Shown here: piece by piece, positions 1 to 8,260 of the stretch
How positions within the stretch are numbered: position 1 is the stretch's first letter
Layout of the letters: each line of letters starts with the position of its first letter
NCBI GenBank assembly: GCA_009694165.1
Contig: SHVP01000046.1
Span: 1 to 19,066 of the forward strand
Length of the DNA: 19,066 nt
Reading direction: 5' to 3'
DNA from: Alphaproteobacteria bacterium
Lineage (GTDB): Bacteria > Pseudomonadota > Alphaproteobacteria > SHVP01
Made by a program: the position numbers and the translations under genes
Notes under the pieces: generated by a model
Databases searched by the model: none
Told to the model about the DNA's origin: nothing
Seen by the model: the letters and a program-made list of their open reading frames with translations, nothing else

Positions 1-321
1 CCGCTTCGGCCCTTCGACAGCGAAACAAGGATCATCCGTCCGCAGCCCCTCACTGAAGAGAAAGCGATGAAACTGGCGGATGCAGGAAAGGCGTCGCGCC
101 ACCGTCGAGGGCTCCAGCCCGACCCGGCCCAAGCCAGCCAGATAGTCACGGATCAGGCGAGTGTCGGCGCCATCCGCTGGCACGCCTTTGCGCACGGCAA
201 AGGCGGCAAAATCCAGCAGGTCGCGCCGGTAGGCCTCGATCGTCAGCCGAGCCGATCCGCGTTCGGCCGCGAGCATCTCGAGAAACGCGTCGATCGCCGA
301 GGCTGTCGGTTCATCGGCCAA
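1..321 (-). CDS. xerD: Tyrosine recombinase XerD, N-terminal part (cut by window edge)
   Basis: The minus-strand reading gives 107 residues before the left edge. They match the N-terminal SAM-like core-binding domain of XerC/XerD recombinases: an AIDAFLEMLAAERG stretch, then LTIEAYRRDLLDF, and a later VARRLSCIRQFHRFLFSEG helix. XerD acts with XerC at dif to resolve chromosome dimers. The catalytic Arg, His and Tyr residues lie in the C-terminal domain, outside the window, so the assignment rests on the DNA-binding half. The start is inferred to be TTG at 321. The upstream secreted-protein gene ends in the same frame at 331-333, and no ATG or GTG precedes the conserved region. No clear ribosome binding site is visible, so translation may depend on coupling to the upstream gene, which ends 9 bases earlier. 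XerC is the main alternative; synteny beside aroK-aroB favours XerD. Confidence 0.88.
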   Translation of the reverse strand, partial: MADEPTASAIDAFLEMLAAERGSARLTIEAYRRDLLDFAAFAVRKGVPADGADTRLIRDYLAGLGRVGLEPSTVARRLSCIRQFHRFLFSEGLRTDDPCFAVEGPKR

Positions 322-330
322 CGCGCCGGC

Positions 331-2118
331 CTATTTTGTCTGGCCGAGCAGGGCGTCGACCGCAATCGCCTGCGCTTCGTTCGCCAAGCCGACCTTATGC
401 AAAGCCTGTAGGACGGCTTCGAGCACGGCGGGCTGCACCGTCTCGAGCCCCTGGTCGCCGAGCACGATCAGGGCATGCACGATCGTCTCGCCGAGTCGCC
501 CCGCTTCCGACGCCGACTTGAGGGCGCGCAGGACGGCCGCCGAGGGCACCGGGGCAACGCCCTCGATCGACCCTTCGAAGATCGCCGCCCAGGAGCTCGG
601 GTCGACATCCTTGCCGGCCGATGCCAGCGCGACCAGAAAGACCTCGGCCCGGCTGCGCCGCTTGGCGACGGGCAGCAAGCCCAGTCCGTCCTTCCATTGC
701 AGCAGGATCGCCGGATCCCATTGCAGCGGTCGTTCGCCGTCGACGAGCAGGAATAGCGGCCACAGATCGATCACGGCGCGCGCGGCATCGGGCTGCGCCG
801 CCAAGGTCATGCTGCGCGCGAACTCGAACCACTTCCGCGCCGATGCCACCTGCCCGGCGGCAAACAGGATCAAGCCGGCGTCACCGGCGAAGGCTGTCAA
901 TTCGGGAGTCGGTTCCATTTCGGCGACGATCGGGGCGAAGGAGCGTGCGATCGTATCGACGTTGCGCCCGGCCCGGGCCGCGGCCAGGGCGGCACGAATA
1001 GCCGCCGCGCGACCGGTCGCGGTCGTTTCCGCCGCCGCGGCCTGAAAGAGCAAGGCATTCGCCCGCGGCCCCGGCGTCGCCTCCGCCGTCTTGATCGCGC
1101 TCGCCAACTCCTCGGGCTTCGTCGGCAAGCTGCGATAGAGCTGAGTAAGCGCATCCGCCGACAGGGTGCCGAAGCCCTCGGCCGCTTCCGCCGCCGCAAG
1201 ACGCACCTCGATGCTGGCGCTCGGGGCGCTGGCAATGGCGCGGAGGGTCGGAACGTTGGCCACGCGGATGGCGGAAGCCGGAATGTCCAGGCGAGCCGAC
1301 CGCAGCATCGCCAGGACCAGCGGCGAAGCATCGGTCAGGCTGCCAAGGCGCGGCGCCGCCTCGCCCAACAGGGGCGCCATGAGGACGAAGAATTGCTCGT
1401 CCGACAGACCGGCCAATTCGCGCAGCAGATCCGCTGCCAGCCGCGCCGCGTCGCGCTCACCGGCAATCGCCCGGCAATAGGCGAGCCGCTTGAGCCAGAA
1501 CGGCCCGGCCGCGCCCGCGCCGATCGCCAGATCGACGCGCCGACAAGCTCCGAGAATGTCGCCAATCAGCAGCGCACCATCGACCAGCACCTGATCCAGC
1601 AGCGGGTCGCGCAGGCTTGGCGGCGCGAGTTGGGCGACCGCCAGCGCCTCGTTGGTCAGGCCAAGGGCGAAGAGCCGTTCGGCCCGCAGCCCCAACAGAC
1701 TGGCGGCCTTGCCGGGTCCCTCCGGAACCGCTGCCGCCGTTTGCAACAGTCGCTGCGCCAGCTCACGCAACGGGGCCGAGCGCACCGGCGCCGGCAGCCG
1801 CGCCAACAGCACCTCGACGCGCTCGCGCGGGATCCCTCGCCACAGCTGAGGACTGAACCCACCGTCATGTTCGCCGATCGTCCCGGCGGTCGACGGATCG
1901 ATCGTGTCGAGCCTGCCCACCGCGACGGGCTGGTCGTCGGTGTCACGCCGGCCCGACGGCCCGGGCGGCAGCGCCGGCGGCGTCGGAGTCCGCTCCACAT
2001 CGTTCGCCGGGGGCGTCAACCGAATGGGCCCCTGCTGCGCCGAAGCGGGCGCCATCGACGTCATCCACAGCAAGCCAGCCAATAGAGCGGTCGCGCCTAA
2101 CGCATGGACTTGGCGCAT
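331..2118 (-). CDS. Conserved secreted alpha-helical protein of unknown function
   Basis: This encodes 595 residues. A typical Sec signal peptide comes first: a basic start (MRQVHAL), a hydrophobic core at about residues 8-22, and a likely signal peptidase I site after ASA at residue 27. A proline-rich linker at about 30-65 (TPPALPPGPSGRR) follows. The rest is a long series of Ala/Leu-rich helices, which suggests a helical-repeat (TPR- or HEAT-like) solenoid in the periplasm. I see no catalytic motif and cannot name the family. A GAGG ribosome binding site lies about 9 bases before the ATG. The gene sits 12 bases after a small anchored-protein gene and 9 bases before xerD, so all three are probably co-transcribed. 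A scaffold or adaptor role is only an inference from the fold. Confidence 0.8.
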   Translation of the reverse strand: MRQVHALGATALLAGLLWMTSMAPASAQQGPIRLTPPANDVERTPTPPALPPGPSGRRDTDDQPVAVGRLDTIDPSTAGTIGEHDGGFSPQLWRGIPRERVEVLLARLPAPVRSAPLRELAQRLLQTAAAVPEGPGKAASLLGLRAERLFALGLTNEALAVAQLAPPSLRDPLLDQVLVDGALLIGDILGACRRVDLAIGAGAAGPFWLKRLAYCRAIAGERDAARLAADLLRELAGLSDEQFFVLMAPLLGEAAPRLGSLTDASPLVLAMLRSARLDIPASAIRVANVPTLRAIASAPSASIEVRLAAAEAAEGFGTLSADALTQLYRSLPTKPEELASAIKTAEATPGPRANALLFQAAAAETTATGRAAAIRAALAAARAGRNVDTIARSFAPIVAEMEPTPELTAFAGDAGLILFAAGQVASARKWFEFARSMTLAAQPDAARAVIDLWPLFLLVDGERPLQWDPAILLQWKDGLGLLPVAKRRSRAEVFLVALASAGKDVDPSSWAAIFEGSIEGVAPVPSAAVLRALKSASEAGRLGETIVHALIVLGDQGLETVQPAVLEAVLQALHKVGLANEAQAIAVDALLGQTK

Positions 2119-2130
2119 CGGTCAGCCTCG

Positions 2131-2265
2131 CTAGTTCGGGAAGCGGTCGTTGGGCAAAGTCTTTTCGACATGGCGCCCGGGTGTCGGAATCTCCCAAGTG
2201 GCAAGAAAAACAGCCACACCAATGACGGCAACCGCCAAAAGGGCCAATAGAATTCGAGAGACCAT
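2131..2265 (-). CDS. Small single-pass membrane protein (44 aa)
   Basis: This short gene starts at ATG 2265 and ends with TAG at 2131-2133. The product is one hydrophobic helix at residues 4-23 (RILLALLAVAVIGVAVFLAT) followed by a short charged tail with the pattern WEIPTPGRHVEK...NDRFPN. It looks like an uncleaved signal anchor with a periplasmic tail. I recall, without a search, similar peptides at this site in related alphaproteobacteria with the same W-[DE]-IP-x-P ... VEK ... P-[ND]-DRFP tail, which supports a real gene. It heads the apparent operon with the secreted 595-residue protein and xerD. An AGG sits about 10 bases before the start, so the ribosome binding site is weak. Function is unknown. 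Confidence 0.75.
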   Translation of the reverse strand: MVSRILLALLAVAVIGVAVFLATWEIPTPGRHVEKTLPNDRFPN

Positions 2266-2336
2266 CAACGGCAACCTGCATCCTCGCGGTGGGAACATGC
2301 CCGCCACACTTCCTCTTATGGTACCCTTGGGCGACG

Positions 2337-2364
2337 ATTATGGCGAAGTTACGACATTCTGGAA
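2337..2364 (-). promoter_or_regulatory. Candidate promoter for the small protein / xerD operon
   Basis: Read on the minus strand, TTCCAG (2364-2359) is followed after 16 bases by CATAAT (2342-2337). The -10 matches the sigma70 consensus at 5 of 6 positions, but the -35 is poor. It would give a leader of about 65 bases before the ATG at 2265. It lies in the 151-base divergent gap shared with aroK. No convincing promoter for aroK was seen there. Confidence 0.3.
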
Positions 2365-2416
2365 GCCGGGACCGGGCGAAAACCCGTCGTCTTCCGCGGT
2401 CGGTTTAGCACCGGCG

Positions 2417-2983
2417 ATGGGAACGACCAAGCGCCCGGCGCCGCGCCAGCGCCCGGATCGAAGCATCGTCCTGGTGGGCCTGATGGCTGCCGGCAAAAGC
2501 ACGGTCGGCCAGCGCCTCGCCCGTCGTCTCGGCTTGCCCTTCGTCGACGCCGATAGCGAAATCGAAAAAGCGGCCGGCTGTTCGATTGCCGATATTTTCT
2601 CCTTCCACGGCGAGGCGGCGTTTCGCGACGGGGAACGTCGCGTCATCCTCCGTCTTTTGGACGAGCCGCCCACGGTGATCGCCACCGGCGGCGGCGCTTT
2701 CATCAATCCGGAACTGCGCCAGCGAATCCTCGACCAGGCCGACTCGGTGTGGCTGCGCGCCGACCTCGATACGCTGGTCAAGCGGGTGCGCCGCAGCACC
2801 GCCCGGCCGCTGTTGCGCGAGGGCGACCCGCGGCAAGTCCTCGAACGATTGAGCCACGAACGCAATGCCGTGTACGCAGAGGCGAACATGGTCGTCGACA
2901 GCAGCGCCGGTGCGGCTGAGACGGTCGTCGATCGTATTGTAGCCTCGCTCAACGATCGCTCTAACCACGCTGCCAAGTCATGA
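2417..2983 (+). CDS. aroK: Shikimate kinase
   Basis: The enzyme phosphorylates shikimate with ATP to give shikimate 3-phosphate, in the cytosolic chorismate pathway. From ATG 2417 the product is 188 residues, the usual family length plus a short basic N-terminus. Visible motifs are the Walker A loop GLMAAGKST (21-29), the shikimate-binding DAD (44-46), FRDGE with Arg70, the GGG loop (91-93) and the lid motif ARPLL with Arg130. An upstream in-frame ATG at 2297 would add 40 residues with no family resemblance, so it was not used. No strong ribosome binding site is seen at 2417. The stop overlaps the aroB start as ATGA (2980-2983), so the two chorismate genes are translationally coupled. Confidence 0.96.
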   Translation: MGTTKRPAPRQRPDRSIVLVGLMAAGKSTVGQRLARRLGLPFVDADSEIEKAAGCSIADIFSFHGEAAFRDGERRVILRLLDEPPTVIATGGGAFINPELRQRILDQADSVWLRADLDTLVKRVRRSTARPLLREGDPRQVLERLSHERNAVYAEANMVVDSSAGAAETVVDRIVASLNDRSNHAAKS

Positions 2984-4086
2984 ACGAGCGCATCACCATC
3001 AACCTCGGTGAACGCAGCTACGACGTGCTGGTCGGCACCGATGTGCTCGGCCGCCCCCAGCCCCAACTCACCGCATTATTGCCGCGCCGACACACGGCCG
3101 TCGTGACTGACGAGACGGTGGCGCGTCTGTACCTGCCGATCTTGCAGCGCAGCCTGCTCGACGCCGGCATCGTCCATGAGGCAATCGTCCTGCCGACCGG
3201 AGAGGACACCAAGAGCTTTGCGCAGCTTGAACGATTGGTCGATCGCCTGCTCGCGGCCAAGATCGAACGGCGGGACGTGGTGTTGGCGCTGGGGGGCGGC
3301 GTGATCGGCGACCTTGCCGGCTTTGCCGCCAGCATCATTCGGCGCGGCGCCGGCATCATCCATCTCCCCACGACTCTGCTGGCCATGGTCGACAGCGCCA
3401 TTGGCGGCAAGACGGCGATCAACACCCCCCGCGGCAAGAACCTGATCGGTATATTCCACCAACCAAAACTGGTGCTGGCCGATGTCGACACCCTGGCCAC
3501 CCTGCCCGAGCGCGAGCTCCGCGCCGGCTACGCTGAGGTGGTCAAATACGGCCTGATTGACGACCCGACATTCTTCGCCTGGCTCGAGACGCATGGCCGC
3601 CGCATTCTCGGCGGCGACGCCGAGGCCCGGCGGCAGGCCGTGGTGACGTGCGCCCGGGCAAAAGGCCGATTCGTCGAGGCGGACGAGCGCGAGCTGACGG
3701 GCGCGCGTGCCTTGCTCAACCTCGGGCATACCTTCGCGCACGCGATCGAGACGGCGGTGGGCTACGACGGCCGAATCCTGCACGGCGAGGCAGTGGCCAT
3801 CGGCCTGACTATGGCCTTCGATCTCTCGGTAGCGATGAAGCTGTGCCCTGCCGAAGCGGCCGAGCGCGTCCGCCGCCATTTGCACGACGCCGGTCTGCCG
3901 ACGACGCTTGCTGCCTATCCCGAACTGAAGGTGGCCGAGTTGCTGGCCAATATCGGCCAGGACAAGAAGACCGAGTCGGGCCGTACGGCCTTCGTGCTCG
4001 TTCGCGGCATCGGGCAGGCATTCCTGCACCGCGATGTAGGCGCCGGAGACCTTGCAGCGCTGTTCGAACAGGCCCTCGCGGCCTAG
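2980..4086 (+). CDS. aroB: 3-dehydroquinate synthase
   Basis: The enzyme cyclises DAHP to 3-dehydroquinate, the second step of the shikimate pathway, using NAD+ and a divalent metal. The 368-residue product has normal length. Motifs are TGEDTKS (73-79), the NAD-binding GGGVIGDLAGF (105-115), LPTTLLAMVDSAIGGKTAIN (129-148), GKNLIGIFHQP (152-162) and EVVKYGLI with the metal ligand Glu186. LLNLGHTFAHAIE with His250 and LHGEAVAIGL with His268 supply the other metal ligands. Near the C-terminus, GQDKK matches the substrate-binding lysines. It overlaps aroK by four bases and lies 11 bases before the next gene, so it is an internal cistron of a plus-strand operon. Confidence 0.97.
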   Translation: MNERITINLGERSYDVLVGTDVLGRPQPQLTALLPRRHTAVVTDETVARLYLPILQRSLLDAGIVHEAIVLPTGEDTKSFAQLERLVDRLLAAKIERRDVVLALGGGVIGDLAGFAASIIRRGAGIIHLPTTLLAMVDSAIGGKTAINTPRGKNLIGIFHQPKLVLADVDTLATLPERELRAGYAEVVKYGLIDDPTFFAWLETHGRRILGGDAEARRQAVVTCARAKGRFVEADERELTGARALLNLGHTFAHAIETAVGYDGRILHGEAVAIGLTMAFDLSVAMKLCPAEAAERVRRHLHDAGLPTTLAAYPELKVAELLANIGQDKKTESGRTAFVLVRGIGQAFLHRDVGAGDLAALFEQALAA

Positions 4087-4097
4087 CCGGAACCGCC

Positions 4098-5378
4098 ATG
4101 GACACCGGCATTCTGATTTCTGTCATCGCCATCGTCGTGTTGCTGATCTTGTCAGCCTTTCTGTCGGCGTCGGAGACCGCGATCACCGCGGCCTCGCGGC
4201 CACGCCTCCGCCATCTCGCCCAGGAAGGTAATCGGAGGGCGACCCTGGCCGAGCGCCTGATCGACGCCCGCGAACAGTTTCTCGGCGCGGTCCTGCTCGG
4301 CAACAACCTGGTCAACATTCTGGCCTCGGCCTTGGCGACCGGCGCCCTGATCACCTTGTTCGGCGATGCCGGCGTCGCCTATGCGACGATCATCATGACC
4401 ATCGTGGTCGTCCTGTTTGGCGAGGTTCTGCCCAAGACCTATGCGCTCCGCCATCCGACCCGGACGGCGCTGGCGGTGGCGGCACCGGCGCGGGCGCTGT
4501 TGTATCTGCTGTCGCCCTTCGTGGCGACCCTGACCGCCATCGTCGAACTGATCCTGCGCGGCCTCGGGACCAACCGCGTGCGCGTTTCGCTGGTCACGCC
4601 GCAGGAAGAGCTCCGCAGCACTATCCAATTGCAGGCGGAGCAGGGCGGCATCTTCAAGCGCGAGCGCGACATGCTCCACGGCGTCATCGACCTCGCCGAA
4701 ACCACGGTCGAAGACGTGATGATTCACCGTAAGAACATGGTGTTGATCGATGCCGATCAGCCACCGGCGGAGATCGTGGCACGTGTCATCGACATTCCGC
4801 ACACACGGGTTCCGTTGTGGCGGCGCAATCCGGAGAACATCGTCGGCGTCCTGCATGTGAAGGACCTGTTGCGTGAGGTGGCCACCAAGGGCGGCCAGCT
4901 TGCCTCGATCGACATCGAGTCGATTTGCGCCAAGCCGTGGTTCGTTCCCGAGACGACGAGCCTGGTCGAGCAGATGACCGCCTTTCGCAGCCGCCAATCG
5001 CATTTTGCGCTGGTGGTCGACGAATACGGCGCGCTGATGGGCCTGGTGACGCTGCAGGACATTCTGGATGAAATCGTCGGTCCCATTTCGGACGAATACG
5101 ACGTCGTCCACCAGGGGATACGCAAGCAGTCCGACGGCAGCGTCGTGATCGAGGGCGCCATGACCATCCGCGACCTCAACCGCGAACTCGGCTGGGATCT
5201 GCCCGACGACCAGGTGGTGACGGTGGCGGGCCTCGTCCTGCACGAGTCGCGGTCCATTCCCGACGTCGGTCAGGTCTTTTCGTTCTACGATACCCGCTTC
5301 GAGATCCTCCGCCGGCAGCGCAATCAGGTAACGTTGCTGCGGCTGAGTCGGATCGCGCCTCCGGCCGCAGCCTCCTAA
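4098..5378 (+). CDS. HlyC/CorC-family CNNM and CBS-domain transporter-like protein
   Basis: This 426-residue inner-membrane protein has the full architecture of the hemolysin C / CorC-type CNNM family. An N-terminal DUF21/CNNM membrane domain covers about residues 1-160, with the family motifs LSASETAIT (22-30), LLGNNLVN (66-73) and FGEVLPKTYAL (107-117). A pair of CBS domains covers about 200-330, including VEDVMIHRKNM, HTRVPLW and FALVVDEYGALMGLVTLQDILDEIVG. A C-terminal CorC_HlyC domain covers about 345-420. Family members are tied to Mg2+ or Co2+ export or to Mg2+ homeostasis, and substrate cannot be read from sequence. The start is the ATG 11 bases after aroB, where the membrane domain begins directly. 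The ribosome binding site is weak. Its place after aroB recurs in related genomes, from my recollection. Confidence 0.93.
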   Translation: MDTGILISVIAIVVLLILSAFLSASETAITAASRPRLRHLAQEGNRRATLAERLIDAREQFLGAVLLGNNLVNILASALATGALITLFGDAGVAYATIIMTIVVVLFGEVLPKTYALRHPTRTALAVAAPARALLYLLSPFVATLTAIVELILRGLGTNRVRVSLVTPQEELRSTIQLQAEQGGIFKRERDMLHGVIDLAETTVEDVMIHRKNMVLIDADQPPAEIVARVIDIPHTRVPLWRRNPENIVGVLHVKDLLREVATKGGQLASIDIESICAKPWFVPETTSLVEQMTAFRSRQSHFALVVDEYGALMGLVTLQDILDEIVGPISDEYDVVHQGIRKQSDGSVVIEGAMTIRDLNRELGWDLPDDQVVTVAGLVLHESRSIPDVGQVFSFYDTRFEILRRQRNQVTLLRLSRIAPPAAAS

Positions 5379-5401
5379 GCGCGCAAACCGAGGACCGTTT
5401 G

Positions 5402-6277
5402 GTGCACGGCGATCTTTTCGCGGTCATCGCGCCCGTGTTGATCACGGCGGCGATCGGATATGCCTGGGCCAAGAGCGGCCGCTTGTTCGACACGGAATTC
5501 ATCACCAGCATCGTGCTGACGCTGGCGACCCCCTGCCTCGTGTTCTCGGCGCTTACGGGGGCCAATGTCTCGCTGGCCGCGATGGGCCAGGTGGCACTGG
5601 CCTACCTCGCCGTCCTCGCCATCATGGGCGTCGGCGGCGCCCTGCTGTTGCGCGCCATCGGCTGGCCCGCCCATTCCTACCTGCCGGCGATCATGTTCGG
5701 CAATCTCGGCAACATGGGCATCCCGCTCGCTCTTTTTGCCTATGGCGAGGCGGGCCTCGCTCTCGCCGTCGCCGGCTTTGCCATTCATTCGATCGGTCAA
5801 TTTACGGTCGGCGTTTCGGTCGCGGCCGGCACGCTGAGCGTTCGGCAATTGATGCGCACGCCGGTCATCTACGGCGTGCTGCTGGCGCTCCCGTTCCTGG
5901 CGTTTGCGTTGCAGCCGCCATTGTGGGTCGCCAACACGGTGAAATTGCTGGGCACCATGGTGGTGCCGCTGATGTTGTTGACGCTGGGTGTGGCCCTGGC
6001 CCGGCTCAAAGCGCGGCGCCTTGGTCGCAGCGCGATCATCGCCCTGATCCGCCTTGGTGGCGGTCTGCTGGTCGGCATCGCGGTCGCCGAGGCCCTGGGC
6101 CTCGAGGGCACCGCGCGTGGCGTCCTCATCATCCAGTCGACCATGCCGCTCGCCGTCTTCAACTACGTCTTCGCGCAACGCTACCAGCGCGAACCGGAGG
6201 ACATCGCCGCCGCCATCATCATGTCGACGGTCGTGTCCTTTGCGAGTCTGCCGTTCTTGCTGCTTTACGCGGTCTGA
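5402..6277 (+). CDS. AEC-family permease (auxin efflux carrier-like)
   Basis: The 291-residue product is very hydrophobic, with about ten membrane segments in two halves. It carries AEC features: an N-terminal VIAPVLITAAIGY helix, ATPCLVFSAL (about 41-50), the conserved broken helix MFGNLGNMGIPL (about 98-109), and QSTMPLAVFNYVFAQRY near the C-terminus, typical of bacterial AEC proteins. The family exports or takes up organic acids or amphipathic anions, and the substrate here is unknown. GTG at 5402 was chosen because GAGGA (5390-5394) lies 7 bases upstream. A TTG directly before it, at 5399, would leave only 4 bases. It follows the CNNM gene by 23 bases and overlaps the bolA 3' end by 13 bases in tail-to-tail orientation. 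Confidence 0.9.
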   Translation: MHGDLFAVIAPVLITAAIGYAWAKSGRLFDTEFITSIVLTLATPCLVFSALTGANVSLAAMGQVALAYLAVLAIMGVGGALLLRAIGWPAHSYLPAIMFGNLGNMGIPLALFAYGEAGLALAVAGFAIHSIGQFTVGVSVAAGTLSVRQLMRTPVIYGVLLALPFLAFALQPPLWVANTVKLLGTMVVPLMLLTLGVALARLKARRLGRSAIIALIRLGGGLLVGIAVAEALGLEGTARGVLIIQSTMPLAVFNYVFAQRYQREPEDIAAAIIMSTVVSFASLPFLLLYAV

Positions 6278-6555
6278 GACCGTTCCCGCTCTTCTTCCGG
6301 GGTCAAGGTGACCAGGGTCAAGGCGTGAACATCGCCCTCGAGCTCGGCGGCCAGCGTCGCATAAACCGCGCGGTGACGGGCGACGCGTGGACGACCGCTG
6401 AACGCCGCCGACACGATGGTCACGCGGAAATGGGTCTCGCCCGTCGGGCGCGCTCCGGCGTGACCAGCGTGCAGGTGCGATTCGTCAACGATCTCCAGGC
6501 GCTCCGGCTTGAACGCGGTCGTTACCTTGTCGCGGATGAGTTGTTGCACGCGCAT
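6265..6555 (-). CDS. bolA: BolA-family protein
   Basis: BolA proteins pair with monothiol glutaredoxins to bind 2Fe-2S clusters and take part in iron-sulfur handling and stress responses. The 96-residue product has the class II KH-like BolA signature: an N-terminal helix (VQQLIRDKVTTAF), then the ESHLHAGH motif (25-32), then THFRVTIVSAAFSG (41-54), then RVARHRAVYATLAAEL (57-72), with a final HALTLVTLTPEE strand. A GAGG sequence about 8 bases before ATG 6555 supports this start over an in-frame ATG further upstream, which would add a tail with no family resemblance. It lies divergent from the J-domain gene. bolA, J-domain protein and cobST are commonly neighbours in alphaproteobacteria (recollection). 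Confidence 0.92.
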   Translation of the reverse strand: MRVQQLIRDKVTTAFKPERLEIVDESHLHAGHAGARPTGETHFRVTIVSAAFSGRPRVARHRAVYATLAAELEGDVHALTLVTLTPEEERERSQTA

Positions 6556-6595
6556 CACGGGAAGCCTCGTTTGTAGCGGCGATCGGACAGCCATG

Positions 6596-6624
6596 TTGCG
6601 ACAACCGACCGGGGTCACCATACT
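6596..6624 (+). promoter_or_regulatory. Candidate promoter for the J-domain protein gene
   Basis: TTGCGA (6596-6601), a 17-base spacer and CATACT (6619-6624) match the sigma70 consensus at 4 of 6 positions in each box. The predicted transcript would start at about 6631. That is the A of the first possible ATG, so the message would be leaderless for that start or would carry an 18-base leader for ATG 6649. Confidence 0.35.
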
Positions 6625-6630
6625 TATCGC

Positions 6631-7200
6631 ATGAGCAGGCGGCGGAAAATGGAAGACGAGATCGCGGTGGGTATTCGCCCGTGCGAGGCGCCCGGTTGCC
6701 CAGAGTCTGCCCTTTACCGCGCGCCGCGGTCACCCGGTGAATTGAACCGCTTCTACTGGTTCTGCATCAAACACGTCCGCGAATACAACCAGGCGTGGGA
6801 CTATTTCCAGGGCATGAGCGCCGATCAGATCGAGGCCTACCGGCATGCCGCCAATACCTGGCACCGCCCGACTTGGCCGATGAGCGTCAACGGCAAGAAA
6901 AAATCCGACCAGTCCTTCGATTGGACCAGCGTCCACGATCTGTTCGGCGTGTTCGCCGAGAGCGGAAACCCGTTCGAGCGGCACGATATGCCGCTGCCCC
7001 GGGTCGACAAGGCGGTGGCAAAGGCCCTGGCGACGCTCGAACTGGCCCCAAAGGCGACTGCGCAAGACGTCAAGACGCGGTATAAGGCGCTGGCCAAGAA
7101 ATTCCACCCAGATCTCAATGGCGGCAGCAAAACAGCGGAAGAGCGCCTCAAACAAATCAACGAGGCCTATTCCTGCCTCGTCGCCGCCGGCTACGCCTGA
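6631..7200 (+). CDS. J-domain protein with N-terminal Cys/His cluster
   Basis: The 189-residue product has a DnaJ domain at its very C-terminus (about 128-189), including [18 protein letters not shown] with the HPD motif at 159-161 that stimulates Hsp70 ATPase. The N-terminal half has four possible metal ligands, C18-x4-C23 and C45-x2-H48, within RPCEAPGC and [13 protein letters not shown], so a small zinc site is plausible. The Gly/Phe linker and the DnaJ zinc finger and C-terminal domains are absent, so this is a specialised type III J-protein. The start is uncertain. ATG 6631 has no ribosome binding site but sits where the transcript may begin. ATG 6649 has AGGCGG five bases upstream and would give 183 residues. 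The gene ends 40 bases before cobS. A client role for the cobaltochelatase is inference from position only. Confidence 0.88.
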   Translation: MSRRRKMEDEIAVGIRPCEAPGCPESALYRAPRSPGELNRFYWFCIKHVREYNQAWDYFQGMSADQIEAYRHAANTWHRPTWPMSVNGKKKSDQSFDWTSVHDLFGVFAESGNPFERHDMPLPRVDKAVAKALATLELAPKATAQDVKTRYKALAKKFHPDLNGGSKTAEERLKQINEAYSCLVAAGYA

Positions 7201-7240
7201 CGGGCTGGCGCGAGGCAAGCGGAACCACGTAGGGGCATCC

Positions 7241-8260
7241 ATGCAGACACAACACGAAACCTCCTTGACCCAGGCGAAGGATGCCAGCCACGTGCCCGAC
7301 ATCACCGTGTCGGTTCGCCAGGTCTTCGGCCTCGACAGCGAGATGCAGGTGCCGGCCTTCTCGCTCGCCGACGAGTACGTACCCGAGGTCGACGACGCCT
7401 ACCGGTTCGACCACGACACCACCGTGGCCATTCTGGCCGGCTTCAAGTTCAACCGAAAGGTCCTGATCCAGGGCTACCACGGGACCGGCAAGTCGACCCA
7501 CATCGAGCAGGTGGCCGCCCGCCTCAACTGGCCCTGTATCCGCGTCAACCTCGACTCGCATATCAGCCGAATTGATCTCATCGGCAAGGATGCGATCGTG
7601 TTGCGCGAGGGCCAGCAGGTGACGGAGTTCCGCGAGGGAATCCTGCCGTGGGCGTTGCAGACCGCGACGGCCCTGGTGTTCGACGAATACGATGCCGGTC
7701 GGCCCGACGTGATGTTCGTCATCCAGCGGGTGCTGGAGTCGTCGGGGAGGATGACCCTGCTCGACCAGAACCGGGTCATTCGCCCGCATTCGGCGTTTCG
7801 CCTTTTCGCCACCGCCAACACCGTCGGCCTCGGCGACACCTCCGGCCTCTATCACGGCACGCAGCAGATCAACCAGGGTCAGATGGACCGCTGGAACATC
7901 GTTGCCACCCTCAACTACCTGCCGCACGAGGCCGAGGTGGCGATCGTCCTCGCCAAGGTGCCCGAATACGACACCGCCGAGGGCCGCAAGACCATTTCGC
8001 AGATGGTTCGCGTCGCTGAACTGTCGCGGTCGGGCTTCATCGCCGGCGACATATCGACGGTCATGTCGCCGCGCACCGTCATCACCTGGGCGGAGAATAC
8101 GCAGATTTTCGGGGAAGTCGGGCTGGCGTTTCGCCTGACGTTTCTCAACAAATGCGATGAGACCGAACGGCCGGTGATCGCCGAGTATTTTCAACGTTGC
8201 TTCGGCGAAGAGTTGCCGGAATCGGCGGCACGCAAGAGCAAGCACGCGACCGGCCGTTGA
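7241..8260 (+). CDS. cobS: Cobaltochelatase subunit CobS
   Basis: CobS is the AAA+ ATPase subunit of the aerobic cobaltochelatase CobNST, which inserts cobalt into hydrogenobyrinic acid a,c-diamide. The 339-residue product has Walker [10 protein letters not shown] (78-86), Walker B LVFDEYD (145-151), sensor-1 ATANTVG, and the family N-terminus [24 protein letters not shown] 7241 follows AGGGG (7231-7235) by five bases, a clear ribosome binding site, and gives the family N-terminus. Its TGA stop overlaps the cobT TTG start, so the two subunits should be made in step, as suits CobS and CobT joint rings. The large subunit gene cobN is not in the window. No cobalamin riboswitch fits in the 40 bases upstream. 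Confidence 0.96.
   Translation: MQTQHETSLTQAKDASHVPDITVSVRQVFGLDSEMQVPAFSLADEYVPEVDDAYRFDHDTTVAILAGFKFNRKVLIQGYHGTGKSTHIEQVAARLNWPCIRVNLDSHISRIDLIGKDAIVLREGQQVTEFREGILPWALQTATALVFDEYDAGRPDVMFVIQRVLESSGRMTLLDQNRVIRPHSAFRLFATANTVGLGDTSGLYHGTQQINQGQMDRWNIVATLNYLPHEAEVAIVLAKVPEYDTAEGRKTISQMVRVAELSRSGFIAGDISTVMSPRTVITWAENTQIFGEVGLAFRLTFLNKCDETERPVIAEYFQRCFGEELPESAARKSKHATGR

Noticed and set aside
2150..2416. Longer N-terminus for shikimate kinase
   Set aside because: The extra residues resemble no kinase, and the far end of the open frame overlaps the divergent small-protein gene. ATG 2417 gives normal length.
4152..5243. 363-residue minus-strand frame opposite the CNNM/CBS gene
   Set aside because: Shadow of a well-supported gene, with a His/Asp/Gln-rich composition typical of antisense reading and no family resemblance.
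7201..7240. Cobalamin riboswitch before cobS
   Set aside because: The gap is only 40 bases, too short for the aptamer, and no B12-box-like sequence is seen.
7157..8245. 362-residue minus-strand frame opposite cobS
   Set aside because: Antisense shadow. CobS on the plus strand has all its ATPase motifs.
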